Source: Neocallimastix lanati (nom. inval.)
Taxonomy: Eukaryota; Neocallimastigomycota; Neocallimastigomycetes; Neocallimastigales; Neocallimastigaceae
Reading direction: 5' to 3'
Length of the DNA: 64,000 nt
NCBI GenBank assembly: GCA_016946835.1
Contig: JACVTC010000004.1
Location: forward strand, 1,022,501 to 1,086,500
Both the position numbers and the translations under genes were made by a program. Positions within the stretch are counted from its first letter, which is position 1, and each line of letters begins with the position of its first letter. Below the pieces are notes generated by a model. It did no database searches. It saw only the letters and a program-made list of their open reading frames with translations, and was not told the DNA's origin. This document shows positions 29,401-40,772 of the stretch, piece by piece.

Positions 29401-30342
29401 ATTTAATTTTTTATATATTTCTAATAAAATATCATATTACTTTCAGAGGGGGAAAAATAATAATATATTTATTACTTTTTTTAATTAAAAATAAATTAAT
29501 TACCTTTATCTCTATCTTTTTCTTTATCGAATGATGATCCATAATTATGATCTAACATTAAATCTCTATTTAAAAGATCTGCTAATTTTTCCTGTGGACT
29601 TTGTATACGCTCTATATCAACTGAAAGTCTTGGTTTTCTTGATATTGTTCCATAAATATCAGTACTTCTACTTATATTAGCATCTTTCGGTTTTCTAGGT
29701 ATTGTTCCATATATATCACGAGCATGTGCATGTGCCAATCTGTCTCTTTCTCTTTCTCTTCTTTCTCTATCTCTTTCCTTATCTCTTTCTCTTCTTTCCC
29801 TATCTCTTTCTTTATCTCTTTCTCTTTCACGATCGCGTTCAGGACGTCTTCTTGGAATTGTGCCATAAATCTGTTCAACTGCATTACTATGTTTTTCTGC
29901 TAATGGCTTACGAGTAATTGTACCATATATATCAGTATGAGAACGTTTTTCTGGTATTGGTTTTCTCGGAATTGTTCCATAAATTGAATGATTTACTGAA
30001 TTATCAGTTGTTACACTACGAGCACCTAACGTTGAATGATTAGGTGGTTGTAAAGCCATAGTTATTGATGAATTTGGTGAACGCAATCCCCCTGAAATTC
30101 CACTTCCAGGTGTATATCTTGTCTCAATTTTATGTGGTCTTTTAAGAGAATCAAAAACCTTTCTCGATGTCTTTTTAAATTATAATAGACCATATAGTAT
30201 AAAAATATACATAATTGTATAAAAATAAATTTCAATTTTTACAATAAAAAGAATTATATAATAGACAAACATAAAAATACTATATGAAAAAATAATATTA
30301 TATAATTACAGTTCTTTCTGATAATTTTGAATAATCACTCAT
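23475..30342 (-). CDS. Giant coiled-coil protein (about 2,173 residues) with IYGTI repeats and SR-rich region
   Basis: Three exons, 30342-30310 (MSDYSKLSERT), 30170-29504 and 29296-23475, join in frame (phases 0 and 1). Residues 70-185 carry five IYGTI(P/T/S)R(K/R) motifs, starting near residues 74, 92, 112, 164 and 183, with an Arg/Asp/Glu tract between the third and fourth. Residues about 253-420 are Arg/Ser-rich (RRRSPSRHRSSS), then comes a Ser/Thr/Asn-rich linker. From about residue 577 to the end the chain is almost unbroken heptad-type coiled coil, rich in E, K, L, N and D with few Pro. This layout resembles structural proteins of spindle pole bodies, basal-body rootlets, Golgi tethers or myosin-like rods. 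No motor or other enzymatic domain is visible, so the role is undecided. Such length and density of heptads suggest a parallel dimer of more than 200 nm. Confidence 0.85.
29738..29842 (-). repeat. Coding Arg/Asp/Glu tract
   Basis: About 34 residues of alternating R with D/E/K, encoded by imperfect GAAAGAGATAGA-type hexamers, between IYGTI motifs 3 and 4. Confidence 0.9.
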
Positions 30343-31613
30343 TTTCTATAATAAATTATATAATAATAATTAATAATTGTTTAGATATATTTCAATATTA
30401 TTTTCATTTCCTTTTTACCATTAAAAATTTCAACTTACAATAATTTTATTATTTTATATAATATATATAATTTTTATTCCTTATTTTATTTACATATAAT
30501 TCTTAACTTATATATAGTAATACTATTTTATTTAATAATAAAAAAATATTAGTAATATATTAGTAAAGATATCTTTAAATATATATTTTAAAAAATATAA
30601 AAAATAAAATCTTATATAAAAAAAATAAATAGATATAGCATATTTATAAAATATAAATATTTTTTTCCTATATTATTTTTTTTTTTTCTTTTTTGAATAT
30701 AAATTGCAAATATTTTTTTACTAAACATTTTTTTTTTTTATTTTTGATTTTAAAATAAAAATATTTTTTTTATACTATTTTATTTTTTTTTTAATTTATA
30801 TTAATTCCAATAATATAACATTTATATTCTTTCTCGAGAAAATATATATATTATTATTATTTAACATTGATATTACAAATTCTTTTTTTGATTTAATATA
30901 TAATTCAGATTTTTATATTCTATTAATAATGTTTATACTTTAAGATATTTATTAAAATTTAATATATTTAAATTGAAATTAAAAATTATTTTTTTCATAT
31001 GAATATTCGTTTAAATAAATATATAACTCTCTATTTACTTTTAGTATGTGTATAAATTGATTATTGCTTTTATTATTATATTAATTATTAATATTCAATT
31101 GAAATTAATATTGAAAAATAGTGAATTGATTTATTTGTTTTTTGAATTTATTTGGTTTTTATTTATATTGAAAAGTTTATGAATAAATAATAAATAATAT
31201 TTATCAATAATACTATTATTATTAACATTATACTTATTAAAAATTATTAATCATAATTGAGATAATATTATAATTAATATGAAAATTAACAATAATTATT
31301 ATAAATTATATTTAATTAATTTCAATTATAATACCAAAATACTTTATTTATTTATTTATTTATTTAAATTATTTAACAAAATATTAATATAATAATCATA
31401 TAAATTAAACATTATTTATAAAATAAATATATTACATTTTTAAAATTGTTTTTATAATTTATTCAACATTGTTTATATTTTCTATTTTTATAGTTTTGAA
31501 TATAACTTATTTTACAATTTATCTATTTATTTTATTAGCTATATTTTTTTTTTACAAAGTAAAATTAAAAAAAAGAAAAAAAAAAAGAAAAAGAAAAAGA
31601 AAATAAAATAAGA

Positions 31614-31660
<47 letters not shown>

Positions 31661-33559
31661 ATATTAAACTTTATTTTATATATATTCATATATATGTATA
31701 TACAATAGCATTTTCCATCTACTATTAAATAAAATTAAATAATAAATTTCGAAATAATTATTTTTATTAAATTAATATATATTAAATATAAATAAGTAAA
31801 AGAAATACAATATTATATTTAAATTATCCCAAAATTTTCATATATATTATAATGTACTTTTAATATATTATATTTTATTTTATTTTATATTAAAATATTA
31901 TTTAATAAATTAAAATAATTAAATTATTATTATATCTAATTAAATCTTAATAGTATTAAAATTTTTAATAATATTTAAATGCAACCAATTAATTAGTTTA
32001 ATGGATTAGATTAAGTATTATAATCATATAAGTTTGAAAAATACTTCTATCATTAAAATTTAATAAAATATATAAAAAATACTTTTAAAAAGGATTAACA
32101 GGTATAAATAACGATTTAATAAATTAATATTAATATTACACATACAAAGAACAAAAAACATTTTTAAATTCAATTTCAATACCAAATTGTGAATTAAATA
32201 AATCAGGGATTATATTTCTATATAATTTAATTATATAAGTATTTTATACATTGATTTGAACAAACTAGGATATAAAATAAAATGAATTGTTAAATATATT
32301 TATATAAGATATTTATTTTATATGAGGAGGAAAATTATCTACTATCTTTTAAATGTTACAACAAGCTTTTAATTCTTTATATAATCAAATTTAATAAATT
32401 TAATATAATGTAAAACACAAGAGTGTTTTCCATTTTAATTTTTTTTTATATTAATATTATTTATAACAATAATCCTAATAATATTATTAAAAGTATGAAA
32501 TATTGTTATAAATATAAAAAGTTTATATATTTTAAAATTTATGTCAAAAAAGTACGAATTTATAAATAATAAGTAATAAATAATAAATAATAAATAATAA
32601 ATAATAAATAATAAATAATAAATAATAAATAATAAATAATAAATAATAAATAATAAATAATAAATAATAAATAATAAATAAATAGTAAATAAATAATTTA
32701 TAAATAATAATAAAATAATTAAATAAAAACTATTAAAAAAAATGAATCAAATAATAATTAAATAATAATTAATAATAATAAACTAATTTTCATAATAAAA
32801 AGTAGAATAAAAGCGGTTATATACTTGGTATATTTAATATTTCTTTAATAAAAATTAAATTAAATAATTTTAAATTTAATTTAACAGAGCAATAGTTTTG
32901 TTTTATAAAACTATTATCCGATCGAGTATCCATATAAAAGTTTATATTTAATTTAAACTATTATTAAATCGTTTTAAGCTTAAACTTTATTTCATAACAT
33001 ATTTTTAGATTTAATTTAGTTTTTTTTTTAAGCATATTTTAATATATTTTTTTTTACCAGAAACAAAATTATATAACAAATATCTTAATGTCTTATTACT
33101 TAATTGTAACAATTATTAAAGTCTAATTAGTTTAAACTCTTTAATAATAAATAATATATAATCTATAATAAATATTATATAATAAAAATTTTTAAAAAAT
33201 AATAAATAAATAAAATAAATAAATAAAAAACAATATATAATAAAAAATATAAATATAAATAAACAAATAAAAAAAAACTATTAATAATATAACATTTAAA
33301 AATTCTTGAAAAAAAACTTTATAATTTTTTAAAAATAAATTAAATAATTATTTTAATGACATGTGAAAAATTGTATTTAATGTTAATAAAGATTCTACAA
33401 TAATATATTTTTAGTATTTCTTTCTTTGTAAATATTTCATAATAATAATAATAAATTAAAAAAAGTTTTATTTTATCAATTATTTAAATTTCTTTTCTTT
33501 TTTTGTTATTTTTATTTATATTACTATTATTATTATTATTATTATTATTATTTGGAAAT
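30343..33559. other. Gene-free A+T region
   Basis: Upstream of the coiled-coil gene. It holds short A/T runs and a poly(A) stretch at 31617-31660. No reading frame with codon-like composition, tRNA or known repeat was seen. Confidence 0.6.
32568..32690 (+). repeat. (AATAAAT)n heptamer array
   Basis: About 16 copies of a 7-base unit in tandem. Confidence 0.9.
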
Positions 33560-33810
33560 AGAACTAATTTTTAAATTAATATAACACGTGTAAATAATTA
33601 AATTTATATTTACATATCTTTAATTTATTATGATTATAGTTTATGTGTAATTTTCTATATAGATTAAAATATATATATTTAATATTTGTATCTATTTATC
33701 TGTAATTAAATTTTAGTATTGATAAAATAAATAATTTTTAAAATATGATTTATGGAAATTATATTATAATATAAAATACATTGTACAGTACATAATTATT
33801 AGTTAAAAAA
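33560..33810 (+). repeat. Dispersed repeat, copy 1
   Basis: Matches 37370-37592 plus 40773-40880, i.e. the two sides of the LTR element. Shared blocks include AATATAACACGTGTAAATAA, TTCTATATAGATTAAAATA and ATACATTGTAC. There is no coding capacity and the ends are not defined. Confidence 0.7.
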
Positions 33811-34719
33811 AAAGGTAAAATATTATTGAATATAAAATATATTAGTTATATTTTTATTTCATAAAAATATACAACAAATATATATAGATATATATATAAA
33901 ATATAAATTTATATAAATTTTTGAAATTGATTTAATAATTAAAAAGTAATGAATAATTATTTAACAAATAGTATTATCATTTTATATATATAATAAATTA
34001 TATATATTTATTATTTTAGTATTGATTTTATGAGTAATGCTTATAATAGAATTAATTATAAAAGTATATTTGGATTCAAAAAATGTTTATAGAAAGTAAT
34101 ATATAATATATTTATATTTTAAACCATATTTATTCAATGAATAAATAAATATGTGAATATGTAAATAAATAAAAATAAATAAATAAATATATAATTAAAT
34201 AACTGTATTATATTATAATTCATTAATCCACAGTAATTCGTAATTAAAAAATTAAAATAATTAATTAATGAACTAGATTTCTTAATATATAACGATATTA
34301 CTATAAATAATAAATGTAAAAAGCATAAATAAATAATTAATAAATAATAAATAATAGATATTATGTCATTTTAATAATGTATAATTATATATAATTTTAA
34401 TTTCTTGATTTAATTTTTTTATATTTTGTTAATTCAATTTTAATTTTTCTATTTAATTTTTTATATATTTTATTTAATTTATTTTTTTCGATTTAATTTT
34501 TTTATTTTTATTTAATTTATAAAAATGAAATATTCTATATAATTTTGTTTAATAATAATTTTTTATCATATACATGTAAATAATTATTATTATTATAATA
34601 TTACTAAAAAAGATATTCAAATAAATTTAATAAGGTATACATTATTTATTATTAAGAGAATTGTTTATATATATGGAAATTATGATTAGAAAGATAGTAT
34701 ATAATAAAGTAGAAGTAAA
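33811..34719. other. Gene-free A+T region
   Basis: Short direct runs of TAAATAAATA and (TA)n; about 90 bp near 34490-34580 weakly match 48770-48850. Nothing else seen. Confidence 0.5.
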
Positions 34720-35665
34720 TGTAATAAAATATATAATAATAAATAAAATTTAAATTAATATACTTTAAAAAAAAATTAAAATGATTTTTAAGAGTTAATA
34801 TAATATGGTTAAAATATAATAAAAATACTTTAAGAAAATATAATAAAAATATTTTTAAAATTAATGATTATATAATGGTTATTATTAAAATAAAGCACAA
34901 AAAAGTTAATATTTGTAAAATAAAATAATGCAATGTCCATTGTATTTCTTCAAATCAAGAGAATATAGAGTACAATATTGGAAATTGGATTAAAATATTT
35001 ATTTTTTATCAAAAAAGATTTTATTATAAGTTGTAACTATCCTATACTTTTATATATATATGACACGTGATTTCAATAAACGATAAAACAGCTATGATTT
35101 AAAATAAATGAACGATAAAAACAAAAAACACTATTGTTAATTAACGATAAAACCTGTATTGTTTTTATAATAATAATAATAATAATTATTTTTCACAAGT
35201 TCACTTATTGAACCTTTTATTATCATTATTTTTATAAAAAAATTAAACTCAATCAGTTTTTAATTTTCCAATATTATTAGTTTATAATTACAATTTCATC
35301 ACACATCACACATTTCCCAATTATAATAAAATAGTAAATTTTCCATTTAATAATATATTATTGTATTATAATGATTTTTAAATGCCATATAATAAATACA
35401 CTCGGAGAAAAAGCGTACAAGAAGATTTTCAGAAATAGCATGCATGTCAGAGCGCCAATACAGGGACAATATCCACCTATGAGAAAGCATACTGAAGTGT
35501 TGTGATTATCTCAATAACTAGGGTGGTACACACTGGAAGTAATATACATATATATAATAAATTTAGATTTTATATTAAAATTTAATATATAATTGCTTTT
35601 AAATTCTTATTTTATATACATCAAATATTTAAACTTAATTTCTGGCAACTTTAATAAAAATTTTC
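34720..35665 (+). repeat. Diverged copy of the RPL17 3' flank
   Basis: Aligns in pieces with about 59610-61110: AAATAATGCAATGTCC (34923/59761), AAGTTCACTTATT (35199/60793), TTCCCAAT...TAAATTTTCCATTTAA (35310/60903) and ACATCAAAT...TTCTGGCAACT (35627/61074). The last block covers the final codons of RPL17 in the same orientation. This suggests an old segmental duplication that once included RPL17; the rest of that gene is not seen here. Confidence 0.65.
35395..35545. other. G+C-richer island of unknown nature
   Basis: About 150 bp of ordinary-complexity sequence inside an A/T desert and absent from the matching RPL17 flank. Several frames are partly open; the minus strand reads NTSVCFLIGGYCPC then IGALTCMLFLKIFLYAF, a Cys-rich hydrophobic peptide. 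It could be a gene fragment or a small RNA; no call is made. Confidence 0.4.
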
Positions 35666-36628
35666 TTCTAATTAATAAATAATACATATATATACTAATT
35701 ATATTACAATTTCATATATTTTAACATAATAACTTATAAATAAATAAATAAATAAACGACTAATTAATAAATGTATAAAAAAAGGAAATAAATATATTAA
35801 TCAATATTATTTATAATTTATAAAATGGAGAAAAATATTGATCTACAAAACTAATAGAGTTTTAATTAATACCTACTTAGCTCAAGGGTAATTGTATATA
35901 TATATCTAATATATGTATATATATCCTTAACACTTCAAAATTTATTCAAAAAAAAAAAAAATAAAAAAAATAAAAAAAAATAAAAATATAAAATAAAAAA
36001 AATTTCCTTTATTATTAAATAAAGTTAATTTTCTTAAATTCTAATATATATATTACAGTTAATAAAATTGAAATAAATAAATTATTAAATATATTTAATA
36101 TATTAAATTAAATTAAAAGAAAAAATAATAATAATAAAGAATATCAAATTGTTATAACATGATAAATGTATAAATGTAAATATTATTATTATTTTTTATT
36201 TTTTTGATTAAATTGCAAAATTTTTTAATTAAATTCAATTTATATATTATTTCATTTATTATTGATTATTGATCAATAAATTTAAATTTTCAGTTTTTAA
36301 GGAATTAACTATTGATGCTAAGGTTTATATGTTTAAGAAGAAATCTATTGGAATTATTTGTATATAATAGAATTATTTATTTGAAATTTTCAGTTTTCAA
36401 TTTTTATTTTAAATTTAAAATAAGAGTAAAAAAAATAAAATTAAAAAAAATAAGAATAAGAATAAGAATAAAAAAAAAAATAAAAAATAAAATAAAAATA
36501 AAAACAAATACAAAATAAATTAAAAAATAAATTAAAAAATAAAAACAAATACAAAATAAAATAAAAAATACAAATAAAATAAGAATAAAATAAAATTAAA
36601 AAATAAATAAAATAAAAAATGAAGTAAG
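35666..36628. other. Gene-free A+T region
   Basis: A-rich and (ATAAA)n-like runs, especially 36424-36620; frames there are low-complexity artefacts. Confidence 0.6.
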
Positions 36629-36991
36629 AATCTTTTGTATAAAGAATATCTTCATCCTCTTGTAGCCGAGTATATTAAAGATGTTTTGGAATTACATTGT
36701 TTCACAGATGAAAATGATAATTTATGTTCATATTCATTAAGTGATATTGAAAATATTGAACCAGAGAAAGTTATAAAAGAAAATTGTAAGTCTAAAAAAT
36801 GTAATGATTTGTTAATATATTCTTATAAAAAGGTTACTATCGAACAACTTTCTGCTCTAGACGATGTTTCAACTGTTTATAGTAAAATAGGTTATAACGA
36901 ATTGGATATGCTGAATGATACAATTGAATTTTTAGAATCTGACGAATGTAAATCTCTACAAACCAGTGGTAATTTTAAAGAGAAAAATTAG
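36629..36991 (+). CDS. Unassigned protein, 3' exon or fragment
   Basis: An open frame of about 120 codons with clear codon-like composition, ending in TAG at 36989-36991. There is no in-frame ATG at its start and a stop lies just upstream (36620-36622), so it is either a last exon (possible AG at 36627-36628) or a gene fragment. The peptide is acidic, with four or five Cys (ELHCFTDENDNLCSYSL, ENCKSKKCNDLL, ESDECKSL), which hints at a secreted or surface protein. No family was recognised, and no upstream exon could be found in the low-complexity flank. Confidence 0.5.
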   Translation, partial: NLLYKEYLHPLVAEYIKDVLELHCFTDENDNLCSYSLSDIENIEPEKVIKENCKSKKCNDLLIYSYKKVTIEQLSALDDVSTVYSKIGYNELDMLNDTIEFLESDECKSLQTSGNFKEKN

Positions 36992-37369
36992 TAGTATTTT
37001 ACTATTTATTATATCTTTAGTAATAATGTATTATTCAATGTAAAAGTATTAATCTGTTATTTATTTATTTATGTATTTATTTATTTATTTAATAAATTTA
37101 AAAAGCAGAAAATGAAATATTTTAATAGACTATTAAATATAAATTATTTGTAATACATTAAATAAATAGAAAATACTAATATTTCTTTTTAATTATAACT
37201 ATAATAAAAATTTTAATACACACATAAATATATATATATTTGTGTGTGGAAAATAATGAGAGAAGAGGGCAAAAGGACTCTTCCCATTTATGTATAAATA
37301 ACGACGTAATTAGGGTCAGGTATCTTGCCAGTGATCATCATGAAGAAAATAAATAATGTTAAAATATGA
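36992..37369. other. Intergenic with a small G+C-richer island
   Basis: Mostly A/T. Bases 37255-37345 have ordinary composition (the + strand reads CINNDVIRVRYLASDHHEE before a stop), perhaps a remnant of a coding exon. Not assigned. Confidence 0.4.
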
Positions 37370-37592
37370 ACTAATTTTTTTAAATTAGTATAACATGTGT
37401 AAATAATTAAATTTATATTTGAATAGTATTCTTTAATTTATTATGATAATTGTTTATGTGAAATTTTCTATATAGATTAAAATACATTAATATTAATTAT
37501 TTATTTTTATTTATCTTTTATTAATTAAAAATATTAAGATAATATTTTAATTTATAATTTTTAATTCATATTTATATTTATTTATTAGAAAT
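37370..37592 (+). repeat. Dispersed repeat, copy 2 (left part)
   Basis: Same repeat as 33560-33810; it is interrupted by the LTR element and resumes at 40773-40880. Confidence 0.7.
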
Positions 37593-37835
37593 TGTTAAAG
37601 TTCAACATAATATTTAAACTTTTGTACATTAAAGTATTATAAATATTTATAATATTTGATTAAGTAATAATTTGTATGTAAAATATAAAAAGAAAATTTT
37701 TTTATGAAATTAATATTTTGAGTCTTTTTAAATACTTTTTTAAATCATATAAATTAATAAATAATAAATTAAATTTAATTAAATAATAATACATTTTGTT
37801 GTGTACACATCATATCTTATATTGACTCCTTAACA
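37593..37835 (+). repeat. 5' LTR of copia element
   Basis: 243 bp, TG...CA ends, near-identical to 40530-40772. Confidence 0.93.
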
Positions 37836-37850
37836 GATTAAGAGTCTCAT
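37836..37850 (+). other. Primer-binding site (tRNA-Lys anticodon arm type)
   Basis: Fifteen bases directly after the LTR are the exact complement of ATGAGACTCTTAATC, the anticodon arm of eukaryotic tRNA-Lys(CUU). Half-tRNA priming from the anticodon arm is known in copia-like elements. The same 15 bases follow the inner LTR at 38912-38926. Confidence 0.7.
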
Positions 37851-38725
37851 CTGACTCTTAAAAAGATTCTTAGCAAAAGAATTTTTTGCCGGAAACAATA
37901 TTATGTCAAGAAGGACATAAAGAAGTTAAAAGAAGAATATTATGATAAAGGTTGCCATTATGTCAATTTTTTGGAATTTAAATCAAAATTGATCAAGATT
38001 GAAATTTAGATCACTAAATTTCAAAAATTCTGAAAACGCGTAAATATCTAATAACTTAATACAAGAAATTCCCCTACATGAAGTTAACACGCTTAAAGAA
38101 AAAAAAAAAAAGAAACGTGAAATATATTAAATGAACATATTATTTTGAGACTCTTAATAAATGAAATTATCATAAGCATTAATTGATTATTATAAATTAT
38201 TTTTGAATATTACAAACTATTTTATTAAAGAAAATAAAATTTTTAACTAATTAAAATAAATAAAATGACGTAAAAACCAAAGAGTTAATCCATGAGTTGT
38301 CAAGAGTACGTAAAACCAAAGAGGTAAACCATGTGTTGTCATTATTAATTTGGCGTGAATCCCAACGAGGTTGCCTTAATATAATATAATAGGATGGTGT
38401 AAACCCAGATAGGTGTCCAATCCATATTTAAATAATTTTTAATATTAAAAATACCCAAATTATAAAGGTTTTAGGCGTTTTAACCACAAAAACGTACAAT
38501 GGGTAATAATATAAATATCTAAGATAAAATTAGCAAATAATATACATAAAGTATATATATAAAATTCAATTAATGATATAATATGAAATAGAAATTTAAT
38601 AGTTAATTAAAGTTTAGAATAATGATATAAATTTCACAAAGTATTATTGTTATGTATTGCTATGTACATATTCACCTATAAACCAAAATTATTCATTTAG
38701 TAGAATAACTTGGTTTAGGGGGGAA

Positions 38726-38911
38726 TGTTAGAATATGTGAAATATGAGTTTAAATGTATTAAAATGTAATGTATGTAATGTAATGTATAAGCCACAATAT
38801 GTTAATATAAAAGCATGTAAATTAATATAATTTAATATTTGTAACTCTTTATCATAAAATATATTAATAAAATTGACATAATTATAAACCACAAATTCAT
38901 GACTCTTAACA
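38726..38911 (+). mobile_element. Second, related LTR (family B) inside the copia element
   Basis: Begins TGTTAGAATATG directly after a G-rich polypurine run (38717-38725) and ends ACTCTTAACA, followed by the same primer-binding site as the outer LTR. The interior differs from the outer LTRs, so it belongs to a sister family. Confidence 0.7.
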
Positions 38912-39003
38912 GATTAAGAGTCTCATATATCAAGAGACCTATTATTAATTTTAATTTTTAAAACATTTTAATGATTTTAATGACTTTATAATATAATTAA
39001 TTA

Positions 39004-40407
39004 TTTTATATTAATGTTCCAAAGAATGGAAAGAAGCAATAGATGACGAATTAAAAAATATGTACGACAACAATGTTATGAAAGTGGTAAAAAACATACC
39101 AGCTGACGCAAATATAATTGGTACTAAATGGGTCTTTGCCGAAAAGGATAAAAAGAAGAAAAAGGCAAGATTAGTGGCTCTTGGTTGTCAGCAAATTGCT
39201 GGAGAAGACTTTATAGAGACATACTCCCCAACAGTCCAAGCAGATAGTCTAAGACTTACGGTCGCTATTGCATCAAAGTTCAACTGGGATTTGAAACAAT
39301 TGGATATAAAAGCTGCTTACTTGAATGCAAATTTGGAAGAAAAGATTTATACAAAGATTCCTTATGGTGATAAAAATTTTAATACTAATAAATTCTGGCT
39401 ACTTAAAAAAGCTCTTTATGGTTTAAAACAGGCTGGAAGAATGTGGTATAATGAAATATCAAATTACTTAGTAAGTATAGGTTTTAGAAATTACAAAACT
39501 GACAAATGTCTCTTTGGGAAATATAATAAAAATAATAAATTAACATGTTTACTAACATTATATGCAGATGATATTTTAATAACAGGAATTAAAAATGAAA
39601 TAAACTATACAGTAAGCAAATTAAAAGATAAATATAAAATTTCTAAAGATTCTAATGCAACTAAAATAATAGGTATAAATATTTATAAAACAAGTGATGG
39701 TTATAAAATAAATCAGATAGATTATATTAATAAAATAATAGAAAAATATAATATGAAGAAAACAAAACAAATTAAAACACCATGCAGGAAAATTACAGAA
39801 CATGAAAGAAATAATTCAAATTTAATAGATCCAAAAGAATATAAATCTTTACTTGGTGCGTTACTATATATCGCTGTAAAGTCAAGGCCTGATATAATGT
39901 TTTCTGTAAGTGAAGCATCAAGAATATGTGAAAATCCAACAGAAGCTGATTATAAAAATTTAATGAGCATCTTACAATATTTAAATGGTACAAAAAATAA
40001 ATCTTTACATTATAATAAAAATAATAAATTTATCGGATACTCAGATTCAGATTTTGCTAACGATGAAAAGACGAGAAGATCTACAAGTGGATATATATTT
40101 TTACTTGGAAAAAGCCCTATTTCATGGAAATCTCAGTTACAGAAAAACGTAACTTTATCTTAATCAAGATATAAAATTTAAAATTATGGTAGATAATAAG
40201 GCATGCATTGCAATTGCTCAAGATACAAATTCTAAAGGAAGATGTAAACATATAGATTTAAGATATAAATTTATTCAAGAAGAGATTATGAAAAACGAAA
40301 TTGAATTAGAATACATTAATACTGAAAACATGTTAGCTGATCCATTAACTAAAAGTATCTCAGGAGTACAAATGACAAAATTTACAAATTTAATTTTCAA
40401 AGAATAA
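39004..40407 (+). mobile_element. copia pol remnant (reverse transcriptase, RNase H)
   Basis: Family motifs in order: GTKWVFAEKDK, KARLVALGCQQ, FIETYSPTVQ, LDIKAAYLNANLEEKIY, LKKALYGLKQAGRMWY, LYADDILITG (catalytic YADD), SRPDIMFSVS, YSDSDFANDEKTRRSTSGY, and the RNase H-end motif KHIDLRYKFI. These identify Ty1/copia. The region is a fossil and not complete. Confidence 0.9.
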
Positions 40408-40431
40408 TATTTCTTTAATTGTATATATATA

Positions 40432-40483
<52 letters not shown>

Positions 40484-40529
40484 TGTATATAATAATTAAA
40501 ATATTATATAATACTTAATGTAGGGGGAA

Positions 40530-40772
40530 TGTTAAAGTTCAATATAATATTTAAACTTTTGTATATTAAAGTATTATAAATATTTATAATATTTGATTAA
40601 GTAATAATTTGTATGTAAAATATAAAAAGAAAATTTTTTTATGAAATTAATATTTTGAGTCTTTTTAAATACTTTTTTAAATCATATAAATTAATAAATA
40701 ATAAATTAAATTTAATTAAATAATAATACATTTTGTTGTGTACACATCATATCTTATATTGACTCCTTAACA
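40530..40772 (+). repeat. 3' LTR of copia element
   Basis: 243 bp, preceded by the polypurine run TAGGGGGAA and an A tract (40436-40481); followed by the target duplication GAAAT. Confidence 0.93.

Larger units (their letters stand above)
37593..40772 (+). mobile_element. Ty1/copia-type LTR retrotransposon, broken
   Basis: Bounded by 243-bp LTRs (TGTTAAAG...CCTTAACA) that differ at about two positions, with GAAAT on both sides, so a young insertion. Parts recognised are the two LTRs, a primer-binding site, a second related LTR inside, a pol remnant (reverse transcriptase and RNase H) and a polypurine tract. The other usual parts were not recognised. It looks broken, with several breaks, and shorter than a full copia element. 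It sits in an older dispersed repeat. Confidence 0.9.

Noticed and set aside
35918-35935. Second U12-like motif (ATATCCTTAACAC)
   Set aside because: It lies in gene-free sequence with no exons around it; chance match.
36312-36518. Basic K/I/R-rich open frame
   Set aside because: Low-complexity A-rich sequence, with no protein-like pattern after the first 30 codons.
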